Assembly: GCA_020199835.1 (NCBI GenBank)
Contig: JAIVJV010000007.1
Span: 1-64,000, forward strand
DNA length: 64,000 bases
Reading direction: 5' to 3'
Source: Acidobacteriota bacterium
GTDB lineage: Bacteria > Acidobacteriota > Blastocatellia > Pyrinomonadales > Pyrinomonadaceae
Part shown: one piece after another, positions 27,808-37,946 of the stretch
Numbering within the stretch: position 1 is the first letter of the stretch
Layout of the letters: each line of letters opens with the position of its first letter
Made by a program: the position numbers and the translations under genes
Notes under the pieces: generated by a model
What the model saw: the letters and a program-made list of their open reading frames with translations, nothing else
Database searches by the model: none
What the model was told of the DNA's origin: nothing

Positions 27808-28908
27808 TCACACATTGAACCTGAAGAGAACTACATCGCCTTCCTGCATGATGTAGTCTTTTCCTTCCAACCGAAGCAGGCCTTTTTCTCTCGCGACAGC
27901 ATAAGAACCGGCAGCCATCAGATCGTGATAACTGATCACTTCGGCACGGATGAAACCTCGTTCGATGTCGGAGTGGATCGTGCCGGCGGCGGTTTGCGCG
28001 CGTGTGCCTTGCGGGATGGTCCAGGCACGCACCTCTTTCTCGCCGGCCGTGAGAAACGACATCAAACCGAGCAGGTGATAAGCACTTGTGATTAGCTGGT
28101 CCACGCCGCTCGTCGTCACACCCAAACTGTTCAAATAATCGATTCGCTCCGCTGCGGGGAGCGCCACGAGTTCCGACTCGAGTTGCGCGCAGATCACGAC
28201 GCACTCGGCCGCTTCCTGCGCGGCGATCTCGCGCACCGCTTGAACCATCTTGTTCTCATCCGCCGCGGCGAGCGTGTTCTCGTCAACGTTGGCAGCGTAA
28301 ATCGTTGGCTTGGTGGTTAACAGAAAGAAGTTGCGTGCGACGGCGCGTTCGTCCGCGGTCAACGCGACTGTACGCGCAGAGCGTCCGCCTTCCAATGCGG
28401 GCTGGATCTTGTCCAGCACGTCCAGTTCTGCACGCGCGATTTTGTCGCCGCTCTTCAAACTCTTCTGCGCCTTCTCGCGCCGGCGTTCGACAGTGGCAAG
28501 GTCTGCGAGGGCGAGTTCGATTTGAATGGTCTCGATATCGCGAACCGGATCAACTTTTCCTTCGACGTGAATCACGCCTTCGTCTTCAAAAGAACGAACC
28601 ACCTGGACCACCGTATCCGTTTCGCGAATGTTGGCGAGGAACTGGTTACCTAAACCCTCGCCTTTTGACGCGCCGCGCACGAGTCCTGCGATGTCGAGAA
28701 ACTCCACCGTCGCCGGCACGATCACTTGCGTTTTTACGAGACGCGCGAGTGGTTCCAATCGTTCATCCGGAACTGAAACCACGCCCACGTTCGGCTCGAT
28801 GGTGGCGAACGGATAATTCGCTGCCAGCGCTGACTGTTGCGCGGTCAGCGCGTTGAATAACGTTGATTTGCCCACGTTGGGTAACCCAACGATACCTGCT
28901 CTTAACAT
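27808..28908 (-). CDS. ychF: Redox-regulated ATPase/GTPase YchF
   Basis: YchF (366 residues), an Obg-family protein that prefers ATP, interacts with the ribosome. MLRAGIVGLPNVGKSTLFNA with the NYPFATIEPNVG segment, FLDIAGLVRGASKGEGLGNQF and the C-terminal TGS domain (IPQGTRAQTAAGTIHSDIER and GFIRAEVISYHDL) identify it. CAGAGGAAAATCG on the minus strand is the ribosome-binding region. Length is normal. Confidence 0.97.
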   Translation of the reverse strand: MLRAGIVGLPNVGKSTLFNALTAQQSALAANYPFATIEPNVGVVSVPDERLEPLARLVKTQVIVPATVEFLDIAGLVRGASKGEGLGNQFLANIRETDTVVQVVRSFEDEGVIHVEGKVDPVRDIETIQIELALADLATVERRREKAQKSLKSGDKIARAELDVLDKIQPALEGGRSARTVALTADERAVARNFFLLTTKPTIYAANVDENTLAAADENKMVQAVREIAAQEAAECVVICAQLESELVALPAAERIDYLNSLGVTTSGVDQLITSAYHLLGLMSFLTAGEKEVRAWTIPQGTRAQTAAGTIHSDIERGFIRAEVISYHDLMAAGSYAVAREKGLLRLEGKDYIMQEGDVVLFRFNV

Positions 28909-29027
28909 CGATTTTCCTCTGCTTTATGTTGCGCGAGAAAACTAACCGATTAGCCGCGGGGATGCAAAGCAGGTCGATCTCGGTATAATCCGAAGCTAAC
29001 TTTGCGACAGCAAGCGACGTCCGACTG

Positions 29028-31031
29028 ATGACTGCTTCCCTATTATTGGCGTTACTCGTCACGCTTAGCGGCGCCATTGCAACGTACCTTTACGACGAGA
29101 ACGCCTCATTAGGCGCACGACTGTGCACGGGCGCGTGTCTTGGCCTGGCGGCGCTCGGGCTCGCTGGCTTTGTAGTCGCGTCGTTCATCGGTTTGAGCGG
29201 AGTCGCGATCGCGATCAGCGCTGCGATCTGTTGCAGCCCGCTCGCCCTGCTCACTGATGCGCGGTACAAACACCGCATCAGTGAAGATCTCAATACCACG
29301 TCAACGAACATTCGCCGCTTCCTGTCGCAGCCAGACGCGCGCACCTTTGGCTACATTCTCTTCTACGGCTTCGTGGCGCTTGTGTTTTGGCAAGTGTTTG
29401 ATCGCGCCGTGATCGAGGAGCAAACCGGTCTCAGCACGGGACTGCTAAACAATTTCGGCGACCTGCCGTTTCACATCAGTGTGATTACGAGCTTCGCCTA
29501 CGGCAACAACTTCCCGCCGGAAGATCCTACTTACGCCGGCGTCAGGTTCACGTATCCGTTCATCTCGGATTTTGTTTCCGCGATGTTTCTGCGCTGTGGC
29601 GCTGACCTGCGGCAGTCGATGTTTATCGAAAACTTCCTGCTCGCGTTTGGCTTTGTCGGGCTGGTCCATCGCTGGGCGCTCGAAATGTTGCGCGACAGAC
29701 TCGCGGCGATAATCACACCGTTGCTGGTCCTCTTGAATGGCGGGCTTGGTTGGGTGCTGTTACTGGAACACGCCGCGGCAAACGAAGGCGGACTGTGGGG
29801 CACGCTCCTCGCGCTACCGCCGTCGTTCACGGTGATTCCGGATTCAACCTGGCGCTGGGGGAATGCTGTTTCCACGCTCCTCGTTCCGCAGCGGGGATTC
29901 TTGATGGGACTTCCGCTGGCAGTCATTGCGTTCACGCAGTGGTGGCTGGCGACCGAGAAAGAACACCGGCCGTTCGGGGTCGGACGCGGGAAGAACAAAC
30001 GCAAGATCGTAAAGCCGCCGCAGCCGGAACCGGTAAACACCCGTTTTCCGCTCAGCCAGCGCCGCATGATCGCGGCCGGAGTCGCGGCCGGTTTGTTGCC
30101 ATTAGTGCACGCGCACAGTTTCGTCGTTGTGATGGGAATGGCTGCGTGTCTCGCACTGCTTTTTATTAACTGGCGCGACTGGCTCACGTTTTTCATCGTC
30201 GCCTCGGTGATCGCCGGGCCGCAGTTGTTGTGGTCCACCTGGCACAGCGCCGTTAACGCGAGCACGTTCTTCGCGTGGGAGATGGGTTGGGACCATGGCA
30301 AAGATAACCCGATCTGGTTTTGGTTCAAGAACACGGGTTTCTTTATTCCACTGATTCTCGCAGCCGTGCTGATGAAAGCTGATGGTTATCTCGTGCGGAA
30401 GCGGTTGTTGCTTTTCTACCTGCCGTTCACGCTTTGCTTCATCATTCCGAATTTCTTGAAGATGGCGCCGTGGATCTGGGACAACATCAAGGTACTTTAT
30501 TACTGGTGGCTCGCTTCGTCGCCGATCGTGGCGTTGCTGTTGGCGCGGCTTTGGAAACAAGGCCCGATTCGACGAACAGCCGCGATAATTCTGTTTGTTG
30601 TGGTGACGTTGGCGGGCACGCTCGACGTCGCGGGCATCGTGTTGCGTACTTCCAACAAGTACCAGGTGTTCGACGCGTCGGGACTTGCTTTCGCGGAGCT
30701 GGTTAAAGAAAAGACGGCGCCACGAGCGCTCATCATTCACGCACCGGTTCACAACACGCCCGTTTTTCTCACCGGTCGTCGCTCTCTGATGGGTTATCCG
30801 GGACACATCTGGACTCACGGGCTTAACTTCATGCAGCGTGAAGGCGAGATCAAACGCATCTACCTCGGCTTGCCGGATGCGGAACAGTTGATGAAAAACT
30901 ACGGCGTCGATTACGCGGTGGTAGGGCCGTTGGAAAAACTCGCAGTGCCCCTGAACGAAGGGTTCTTCAATCGGTTCGAGAAGGTTGGACAAGTTGGCGA
31001 ATACAGCCTCTACAAGATCAGGGAAGAGTAA
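29028..31031 (+). CDS. Polytopic membrane protein, GT-C-like glycosyltransferase candidate
   Basis: The 667-residue protein has about a dozen hydrophobic helices, a first loop containing NNFGDLPFHISVI (an acidic/His motif in the position expected for GT-C catalytic loops) and a soluble C-terminal domain with NKYQVFDASGLAFAELVKEK. The family is not certain. It overlaps the next gene by 47 bases, and that gene is also a large membrane glycosyltransferase-like protein, so the pair likely act together on a lipid-linked sugar. A TATAAT lies 39 bases upstream without a good -35. Confidence 0.7.
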   Translation: MTASLLLALLVTLSGAIATYLYDENASLGARLCTGACLGLAALGLAGFVVASFIGLSGVAIAISAAICCSPLALLTDARYKHRISEDLNTTSTNIRRFLSQPDARTFGYILFYGFVALVFWQVFDRAVIEEQTGLSTGLLNNFGDLPFHISVITSFAYGNNFPPEDPTYAGVRFTYPFISDFVSAMFLRCGADLRQSMFIENFLLAFGFVGLVHRWALEMLRDRLAAIITPLLVLLNGGLGWVLLLEHAAANEGGLWGTLLALPPSFTVIPDSTWRWGNAVSTLLVPQRGFLMGLPLAVIAFTQWWLATEKEHRPFGVGRGKNKRKIVKPPQPEPVNTRFPLSQRRMIAAGVAAGLLPLVHAHSFVVVMGMAACLALLFINWRDWLTFFIVASVIAGPQLLWSTWHSAVNASTFFAWEMGWDHGKDNPIWFWFKNTGFFIPLILAAVLMKADGYLVRKRLLLFYLPFTLCFIIPNFLKMAPWIWDNIKVLYYWWLASSPIVALLLARLWKQGPIRRTAAIILFVVVTLAGTLDVAGIVLRTSNKYQVFDASGLAFAELVKEKTAPRALIIHAPVHNTPVFLTGRRSLMGYPGHIWTHGLNFMQREGEIKRIYLGLPDAEQLMKNYGVDYAVVGPLEKLAVPLNEGFFNRFEKVGQVGEYSLYKIREE

Positions 31032-32676
31032 GAAGGCAAAAGCTGGCGAGGCGGCTGCGGAAACTGCGGGTAGTGTAGACGCAGCCCCCGATGTGGCTGA
31101 CATTCCGGTGGCCGTTTGGCGCATTGCCGTGATCGTGATCTTCCTGATCGCTGCGGTGCTGCGCTTGTACGACCTCGATCTCGTGCCGTTGCACCATGAT
31201 GAAGGCGTCAACGGAAACTTTCTCGTGCGGCTCGTACGCGAGGGCGCTTATCAATACGATCCGGAGAACTACCACGGCCCGACACTCTATTATTTCTCAG
31301 CGCTGTGGCCGTGGTTTGTGCGTGTGCTGTTTGGCAAGGCAGCCCAGGAAACTTACGGGCTGACGACTTTCGCGATTCGCATGATCCCCGCCTTCTTCGG
31401 TCTCGCCACGATCGGTTTGATCTTTCTACTGCGACGCTATCTGGGCACGATCGCGACACTCAGCGCGGCGCTGCTGCTCGCTGTTTCACCCGGCGCCGTT
31501 TACTTGTCGCGCTACTTCATTCACGAAACGCAGTTTGTGTTCTTCACGCTCGCAATCGTTGTGGCTTGTATCTACTTTTACGAGCAGCGAAACGCGTTCT
31601 ATTTGGTACTGGCAGCCGCATCGGCTTCGTTGCTGTTTGCAACGAAAGAGACAGCGATCATCTCCGTTGCGGTACTGATCATCGCGCTCGTCGTGATGCT
31701 CGTGTATCTGCGTCTGACCCGCGGCAAGGTAGTTGCGCCGAAAACGAGGGGCCGAACTCAGCGTGCGCAAGGCTTCTGGAGCCGCTTCATAGCAGAATTG
31801 GGCGGACCGGGCGTCGTCGGCATGTGGCTCGTCCTCTCGGCAGTCGTTTTTGCCGGACTGTGGGTCGCCTTCTACTCGTCGTTCTTCAGTTACTCGAAAG
31901 GAATTTCGGCTTCTTTCAAAACCTTCGAAATCTGGACCAAGACAGGCACCGTGGCGCACGTGCATCCGTTTCTCCAGTACGTCTACTGGCTCGCTCAACG
32001 AGAAGGGGCGCTGCTGTTTTTGGGTATTGCGGGCGCGACGTTCATCGTGCTGAGACCGAAGAGGCCTTTTGCACTTTTCGCAGCGCTCTGGGCGTTCGGC
32101 CTGCTCGCTGCTTACTCGCTGATTCCGTACAAAACCCCGTGGCTGCTGTTGAACTTCGTCGTTCCGCTTTCTTTGATCGCCGGTTACGCAATCCAGGTGA
32201 TCTACGATCTCGACCAACGGCAATTTCGGTTGACTGGAGTGCTGCTCTTGGTTGCTGCCGGCTTTACGATGTACCAATCGATCGATTTGAACTTCATCAA
32301 CTACGACAACGACAACAGCCGCTACGTCTACGTCTACGCGCACACCACGAGAGGAATGCTTGAGCTCGTCGACGAGATCGACCGCATCGCGAAACAGGAA
32401 AGGGGCGGACTCACAGGCATCACGATTCTGAGCCCTGACTACTGGCCCTTACCGTGGTATCTGCGCAACTACAGCCGCGTCGGTTACTACGGACGGCTCG
32501 CGCCCTCGACCGAGCCGATAATCATCGCCAACGAAAACCAGAAATCCGACATCGAGGCAAACTTCCGCGACCTCTATCGACAGGTTCCTTCAAAGCAGTC
32601 GGGCGGCAGTTTTGAACTCCGGCCCGGCGTCAGATTATTGCTGTATGAGCGGCGACCTTCCTCTTCGCTGCAATAA
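30985..32676 (+). CDS. TIGR03663-type membrane protein (glycosyltransferase 39-like)
   Basis: The 563-residue protein has the motif DLVPLHHDEGVNGNFLVRLV near residue 55 and YHGPTLYYFSALWPWFVR, as in the TIGR03663 family related to PMT/ArnT-type transferases; the Asp-Glu/His cluster is the likely catalytic loop. About ten helices follow, then a periplasmic tail with LSPDYWPLPWYLRNYSRVGY. The start overlaps the preceding gene by 47 bases in another frame. TIGR03663 members occur beside sugar-export or polymer genes, but the product here is unknown. Confidence 0.85.
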   Translation: MDKLANTASTRSGKSKKAKAGEAAAETAGSVDAAPDVADIPVAVWRIAVIVIFLIAAVLRLYDLDLVPLHHDEGVNGNFLVRLVREGAYQYDPENYHGPTLYYFSALWPWFVRVLFGKAAQETYGLTTFAIRMIPAFFGLATIGLIFLLRRYLGTIATLSAALLLAVSPGAVYLSRYFIHETQFVFFTLAIVVACIYFYEQRNAFYLVLAAASASLLFATKETAIISVAVLIIALVVMLVYLRLTRGKVVAPKTRGRTQRAQGFWSRFIAELGGPGVVGMWLVLSAVVFAGLWVAFYSSFFSYSKGISASFKTFEIWTKTGTVAHVHPFLQYVYWLAQREGALLFLGIAGATFIVLRPKRPFALFAALWAFGLLAAYSLIPYKTPWLLLNFVVPLSLIAGYAIQVIYDLDQRQFRLTGVLLLVAAGFTMYQSIDLNFINYDNDNSRYVYVYAHTTRGMLELVDEIDRIAKQERGGLTGITILSPDYWPLPWYLRNYSRVGYYGRLAPSTEPIIIANENQKSDIEANFRDLYRQVPSKQSGGSFELRPGVRLLLYERRPSSSLQ

Positions 32677-32700
32677 GCCGAAAATCACTTTAAGTTGTGG

Positions 32701-32730
32701 TTGACATTCTAAGCATGCGCCACTTATAGT
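32701..32730 (+). promoter_or_regulatory. Sigma-70-type promoter for smc
   Basis: A perfect TTGACA is followed after 18 bases by TATAGT. The predicted start near 32737 leaves a leader of about 75 bases before smc. It sits between the end of the membrane-protein pair and smc. Confidence 0.7.
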
Positions 32731-32810
32731 GGCCACCCGTATTGAAATACCTCGCGTCGTCCGACCAACAGGCGTAGAGGCTGGCCCAAAACAGAGCCGT
32801 GAACCAGTAA

Positions 32811-35800
32811 ATGTTCAAACTCCAACGTCTGGAAATCACTGGGTTTAAATCTTTCGCCGACTACACCGAAATAATCTTCACAGGAGATGGAATCACCGCC
32901 ATCGTTGGCCCAAACGGCTGCGGCAAAAGCAACGTAGCTGACGCGATCGCGTGGGTGTTGGGCGAGCAGCGCGTTAAGCACCTGCGTGGCGGCGAGATGA
33001 AAGACGTCATCTTTCAGGGCGCGCGCAATCGTCCGCCGAGCGGCATGGCGGAAGTGGTGATGCATCTGGTCCGTGACGAAGTCGACGAAGTCGAACCGGA
33101 TATCGAGGACATCGATTCGACGTTGGAAAAGATCGACGACCAGCTTGTTCCCCTACAGGTCGAAGCCACGGATTCTGCGGAACCAAATCCGGATTCAAAC
33201 CCGTCAGATCCTGTTCAAAAAACATCACACAAAAGGCACTGGCGAAGACGTAATTTAGCCCTCGAATTCGCTCCCGGTGAAGCCGTCTCAGTAACCCGCC
33301 GTCTCTATCGCTCAGGCGAGAGCGAGTATTTACTCAACGACAAGATCTGCCGCCTGCGCGACATCCAGGATCTCTTCTCCGGCACCGGCCTCGCCGGCGG
33401 CCATTACGCCATCATCGAGCAGGGCCGCATCGGCCAGATTCTTTCCGCAAAGCCCATGGACCGCCGCACGATCATTGAAGAAGCGGCCGGCATCACCAAG
33501 TTTCGCGTGCGGCAACGCGCGACTGAAGCGCGGCTCGAAAACGCCCGTTCGAATCTTTCGCGCATCTCCGACATCGTTGCCGAGATCGATCGCCAGGTAA
33601 ACAGCTTGCGCCGCCAGGCAGCGAAGGCACGTCGCTACGGCGTGTTGCGCGATGAGTTGCGCGAACTGTTGCGTCACGTTTACGTCGCGGAAGACCGCAG
33701 GCTCGCCGCCGTTCTCGAAGAAACGCACGCAAAACTCAGCGAGATCACCGAACTTGAACTTCGTATCGGCGAAGATCTCAGCCAACGTGAAGAAGCCGCT
33801 CGTACAGCGACGCAACAAGCACGCGACTTTGAAGACGAACTGTCGTCCGTCAGGGCCGCAGCCGCCGAAGCAGTTTTGCAACGCGATCGTCAGGCCCGCG
33901 AGTGCGTCTATCAACAAGAGCAGCTAGCGTCAATTGAGAAGCGCAAAGGCGAAGTGACTGCGGAAATCGAAGCGCTGACCGCGCGGCTCGTTTTGATCGA
34001 AGCTGAGTGTCATCGTTTGCAGCACGAAGATGCGCGTTTGCGCGAAGAGTCGGATCGCAGTGCCCTCGTGTTGCGCACAGCAGAAGAGACTTACGCGGAA
34101 AAACTTTCCGCGGCGACTGCCGCCGAGATCGAAATCGAAAATGCGCGCGCTGAACTGCTTTCGCAAACCGCGATCGCAGAACGTTTGCGCGAGATCGCAC
34201 GACAACTCGAAACGACGCTCGAACGGCTCTCGCAACAGGCCGAAGGTCTCGCGCGCGAAGGCGATCGCGCGGCGAGTCAGCATGCCGAAAGAAAACTCGA
34301 AGCGCAGCGTCTCGCTGGCGAACTTGCGGATGCGCGTGGCCGCGTTTCCCGGTTGCAGGTCGAACGCGAAGCCGCCGTTGACGCGGTGGTGCGCGGGCAC
34401 GAAGCCGTCAGCGATACCGAAGCCGAATTGACGCGCGTGCGCGACGAATATTCCCGCGCGAGTCACCGGCTCGAAAGTTTGAAAGAGTTGGACCACCGGC
34501 GCGCGTACTACTCGCCCGCGGTGCAGCTTGTTTTTGCGCCCAGCGAAATGCCACGCGATTTTCATTTCATCGGCACACTCGCCGACGCCTTGAACGTCGA
34601 CGCAAAGTGGGAACGTGCGGTCGAAGGCGTGCTCGGCTCGTCTTTGCAATCGATCGTGGTGCCGACTCCCGCCGACGCTGTTCGCGGCGCGCAATGGTTG
34701 CGTGAAAACAACGGCGGCCGCGCGAGTTTTCTAGTGGCGGGATTGCACGGTGGCAGCGACGAAGCTGAGACGGAGACCATCACGACTCTTGCCTGCCGGC
34801 TCGAAGAACGACCGTCGCTCGCGCCTGGGCAGGTTGAAAGCTTTCGCGATGACTTGCGGATTTCGGATCTTTTGGGCGCGCCGCAACAACTGGTTACCGT
34901 CCTCAAACGAACCCTGCCGCAGAAGATGAACGCGCGACTCGCCGCGAACCTCGAAGACGCGATGATCAAATCGATCGCGACCGGCGAAATGTACGTCACG
35001 CTCAACGGCGACTGGATCGCGAGCGGACAGTTTGTCAACGCCGGCGACGCGCGCGATCTCGAAGAAGGCGCGGGACTGCTGGCGTTCAAACGCGAACTCC
35101 GAGAACTCGAAACACGCGCCGAAACACTTGCGCGGGAAGTCGAAAGCGCGAGCCTGCTCGCAAAGGACGCGCGCACACGTTTGATAGAACTCGAAGACGC
35201 CGTGGTGCTCTTGAACGAAGCGATCGGTCGTGAAGAGCGCGATGCGATGCAACGCGAGCTCACGGTCAACGGGTTAGACCAGGAAGTCGAACGCGCCGAA
35301 CGTCACATGCGCGTCGTTGGCCAGGACTCCGCGCGCGTTGACGCCGAACGCGTCGAAGTTGAGCAACGTCGAGCGGAGGCTTTGCTGGAAGCCGAAGCCG
35401 CCGAAATGGCCAGGGAAGCCGCGGCCGAGCAGGTGATTAAAGCGTCGGTGTCGTTGACCGAATGGAGAAAGGCCGCCGAGGTCGAAAGTGAATCGCTCGC
35501 GGCACAACGCGCAACCGCTGCCGCTGCCGCCGAACGCCGCCGCGCGACCACGGCGGAACTCCGCCGCATCGAAGGCGAACTCGCTGATTTCGCGGCCCGC
35601 GTCAATCGCTATCGCATGGACGTCGCGGAGATGGAAGGCCGCAGCGCCGAGTTGCAACTCTCCATCGCCGAGCTCGAGTTGAAAGCCAGCACGGTCGAAA
35701 GCGATCGCGCTCGCGAGGAAGAACAGATTGCGACGCTTTCGCAGCAGCTTCACGAAGCGCGCCGTCAGGCGGACGCGTTCTCCGGGGAACTGTCCGAACT

Positions 35801-36608
35801 CAATCGGCGAGCGGCGGAAGTGCGCGATACACGCGCTGGACTCGAAGTGCAACGCGCGGAAGCGCAGGCGCGACAAACGTTCGTTCACGAAAACTGCCAG
35901 TCAGAGTTGGGCCAGTCGCTCGAAGATCTCGCCAGCGAGATCACGCTGCCGGAGGATTTTGATTTCGAGACCAGCCACGCGCGCGTCGAAGAGATGCGCA
36001 CGCGACTCGATGGCTTTGGCGCCGTAAACATGATGGCGCTTGAAGAGCTCGCCGAAGCAGAAGAACGTCTGTTGTTCCTCACGGTGCAACGGCAGGACAT
36101 CGTTGAAGGTATCGCTGCAACGGAAGAGGCGTTGCGCGAGATCAAACGTCGTTCGCGCGAGCGTTTCCGTCACGCGTTCGAGGAGGTCAATAAGAACTTC
36201 AGCACGTTGTTTCAGGAATTGTTCGGCGGCGGCCGTGGTGAGATGAGCTTGATTGACGCCGACGACGTGCTCGAATCGGGTATCGACGTGGTGGCGCAAC
36301 CGCCCGGCAAGCGTTTGCAGAACGTGTTGTTGCTGTCCGGCGGCGAGAAGGCCATGGCCGCGCTGGCACTGGTCCTGGGAATCTTCCATTATCGCCCGGC
36401 GCCGTTCTGTCTGCTCGACGAAGTGGACGCGCCGCTTGACGAAGCGAACGTGGGACGCTTTACTGATAAGGTCGTCCAGATGTCCGCGAACACGCAATTC
36501 ATCGTGATCACGCATAACAAGCGGACCATGGAGATGGCACGTGCGCTCTATGGTGTGACCATGGAGGAGGCAGGTGTCTCGAAGTTGGTTTCAGTAAAGT
36601 TCGAGTGA
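32811..36608 (+). CDS. smc: Chromosome partition protein SMC
   Basis: SMC (1265 residues) condenses and segregates chromosomes with ScpA/ScpB. FKLQRLEITGFKSFAD, Walker A GPNGCGKSN (33-41) and Q-loop GEQRVKHLRGG form the N-terminal head. Two long coiled coils flank a hinge at about 555-690 (SLQSIVVPTPADAVRGAQWL). The C-terminal head has LSGGEKAM (about 1175-1182) and LLDEVDAPLDEANV. An insertion of about 60 residues interrupts the N-terminal head at 89-150. Length is at the upper end for bacteria. Confidence 0.97.
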   Translation: MFKLQRLEITGFKSFADYTEIIFTGDGITAIVGPNGCGKSNVADAIAWVLGEQRVKHLRGGEMKDVIFQGARNRPPSGMAEVVMHLVRDEVDEVEPDIEDIDSTLEKIDDQLVPLQVEATDSAEPNPDSNPSDPVQKTSHKRHWRRRNLALEFAPGEAVSVTRRLYRSGESEYLLNDKICRLRDIQDLFSGTGLAGGHYAIIEQGRIGQILSAKPMDRRTIIEEAAGITKFRVRQRATEARLENARSNLSRISDIVAEIDRQVNSLRRQAAKARRYGVLRDELRELLRHVYVAEDRRLAAVLEETHAKLSEITELELRIGEDLSQREEAARTATQQARDFEDELSSVRAAAAEAVLQRDRQARECVYQQEQLASIEKRKGEVTAEIEALTARLVLIEAECHRLQHEDARLREESDRSALVLRTAEETYAEKLSAATAAEIEIENARAELLSQTAIAERLREIARQLETTLERLSQQAEGLAREGDRAASQHAERKLEAQRLAGELADARGRVSRLQVEREAAVDAVVRGHEAVSDTEAELTRVRDEYSRASHRLESLKELDHRRAYYSPAVQLVFAPSEMPRDFHFIGTLADALNVDAKWERAVEGVLGSSLQSIVVPTPADAVRGAQWLRENNGGRASFLVAGLHGGSDEAETETITTLACRLEERPSLAPGQVESFRDDLRISDLLGAPQQLVTVLKRTLPQKMNARLAANLEDAMIKSIATGEMYVTLNGDWIASGQFVNAGDARDLEEGAGLLAFKRELRELETRAETLAREVESASLLAKDARTRLIELEDAVVLLNEAIGREERDAMQRELTVNGLDQEVERAERHMRVVGQDSARVDAERVEVEQRRAEALLEAEAAEMAREAAAEQVIKASVSLTEWRKAAEVESESLAAQRATAAAAAERRRATTAELRRIEGELADFAARVNRYRMDVAEMEGRSAELQLSIAELELKASTVESDRAREEEQIATLSQQLHEARRQADAFSGELSELNRRAAEVRDTRAGLEVQRAEAQARQTFVHENCQSELGQSLEDLASEITLPEDFDFETSHARVEEMRTRLDGFGAVNMMALEELAEAEERLLFLTVQRQDIVEGIAATEEALREIKRRSRERFRHAFEEVNKNFSTLFQELFGGGRGEMSLIDADDVLESGIDVVAQPPGKRLQNVLLLSGGEKAMAALALVLGIFHYRPAPFCLLDEVDAPLDEANVGRFTDKVVQMSANTQFIVITHNKRTMEMARALYGVTMEEAGVSKLVSVKFE

Positions 36609-37333
36609 AACAGAGAAAATTAATGAAGCAGGGGCTCCCCGCCGCGCTGATCGTTTTGAGCGCGGCGATTTCCATTTACGGGCAGGATTCGTCGACCAAA
36701 CACAATCAGCGGCCGAACCAGGCCAGCACTGCCGCCCCACCGGCAATTAACAACAGTACCGATCCGGTTAAGTATAGCTACGAGTTCTCGCAACCCAAGT
36801 TTTACGTCAAACACATCGTCGTCGAGCACGATGCGAACGGTCGCGGCACGGTTACTTTCACGCGTTTGAATGAAGACGTATCAGTGACTGAGCCGCTCCA
36901 ACTTTCACCGGCCGCACTCGCGCGCATCAACGCATCGTGGCACGCGTTACAGTTTCTTGATTCAACGAGCGACTACCAGGCCGACAAACAGTTTCCCCAT
37001 CTCGGCACGATGCGCATCGGTATGCAACGCGGCGAGAAGAAGAGAGTCGCCGAGTTTAACTGGACCAATAACACGGACGCCGAAACACTCGTGAACGAGT
37101 ATCGCAAAGCTGCGGACCAGGCGATTCTCATTTTCGACATTTCCATCGCCCGGCAGAACCAGCCGCTGAATGCGCCGAAACTTATGGAAGGGATGGAGTC
37201 GCTCCTCAAGCGCAACGGACTTTCCGATCCGCAACAACTACTCCCACTCCTCAAAGAGCTCAGCACCGACGAACGCGTTCCCCTGATAGCGCGCAACCAC
37301 GCGCTCCGCCTCATTAAAAAGATCCAAAAGTGA
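36605..37333 (+). CDS. Exported protein of unknown function
   Basis: A 242-residue protein with a signal peptide (LPAALIVLSAAISIYGQD), then a low-complexity stretch and a globular region containing YSYEFSQPKFYVKHIVVEHD and GTVTFTRLNEDVSV. It ends in a helical part with LKRNGLSDPQQLLPLLKEL. GTG 36605 overlaps the smc stop by 4 bases; ATG 36623 is an alternative start. No family is recognised. The overlap implies co-expression with smc, but a functional link is not established. Confidence 0.75.
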   Translation: MKQRKLMKQGLPAALIVLSAAISIYGQDSSTKHNQRPNQASTAAPPAINNSTDPVKYSYEFSQPKFYVKHIVVEHDANGRGTVTFTRLNEDVSVTEPLQLSPAALARINASWHALQFLDSTSDYQADKQFPHLGTMRIGMQRGEKKRVAEFNWTNNTDAETLVNEYRKAADQAILIFDISIARQNQPLNAPKLMEGMESLLKRNGLSDPQQLLPLLKELSTDERVPLIARNHALRLIKKIQK

Positions 37334-37854
37334 GTGCCAGCGTTAAGGAGCAATTGATTATTGAAGTTTGGGACGAGACGGGCCAGGAGACTGCCGGCGC
37401 GACCGATCTCGAATTGATTCAAAAGGCGTTGCTCGACAAGTTTGGCGCGCAGGGGCGAGAGAGTCCGGCCTCGATCGCACGGATACTCGCGGATCATGGC
37501 GTGCGGCTGAAGCATCCGGAGGTTTTCGAAGCTGACGTGCGTTGGCGTGAACGCGAGATGTTTGCGCCTTTTTCGTACGAGGAACTGAACTTTACGACGA
37601 TTGAAGTCGCGCTCGCCTGGGTCGAAAAGCTGACCGTCCTGCCGCCGGAAGCCGCACTGCGGCGGTTCGTTTTGCAAATCAAAACCGAGCTCGAATTGCT
37701 GGCCGGGAGCAAAAAGTTCTCGTTGCGCGAGCGGGAAGTCGCGGGCGAAGTGGCTCACTGGCTGACTGTTTGGTTACAAAATCCGCCGATTTTTGCTGAC
37801 TGGCTAAGCCTGCGCCGCCAATCCGCCGAATACCGCGAACGTTTCGACCGCTAG
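37330..37854 (+). CDS. Hypothetical protein, coupled to the gene after smc
   Basis: A 174-residue soluble, Glu/Leu-rich protein with mostly predicted helix (TDLELIQKALLDKFGAQGRE, EALAWVEKL-type repeats and WLSLRRQSAEYRERF). GTG start overlaps the previous stop (GTGA). No signal peptide, transmembrane segment or known motif is seen. Its consistent codon use and coupling support a real gene; function unknown. Confidence 0.65.
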   Translation: MSASVKEQLIIEVWDETGQETAGATDLELIQKALLDKFGAQGRESPASIARILADHGVRLKHPEVFEADVRWREREMFAPFSYEELNFTTIEVALAWVEKLTVLPPEAALRRFVLQIKTELELLAGSKKFSLREREVAGEVAHWLTVWLQNPPIFADWLSLRRQSAEYRERFDR

Positions 37855-37878
37855 TCCTTTAGTTACCCCGCTAATTCT

Positions 37879-37905
37879 GGAACTTTCCTCGCTCGCGACA
37901 CGAAT
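37879..37905 (+). promoter_or_regulatory. Candidate ECF sigma-factor promoter
   Basis: GGAACTT, then 15 bases, then CGAAT, lies 42 bases upstream of the ECF sigma gene. GGAAC is the usual -35 core for ECF sigma factors. This suggests autoregulation; the -10 is only loosely like known ECF promoters. Confidence 0.4.
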
Positions 37906-37946
37906 ACCAATGACCAGCGGGCCCCAAGTTACCGCCCAATTAGCGA

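Noticed and set aside
31305..32363. 352-codon frame within the TIGR03663 gene.
   Set aside because: Shadow frame, Arg-rich, soluble, without known motifs; the membrane-protein frame has clear helices and a catalytic motif.
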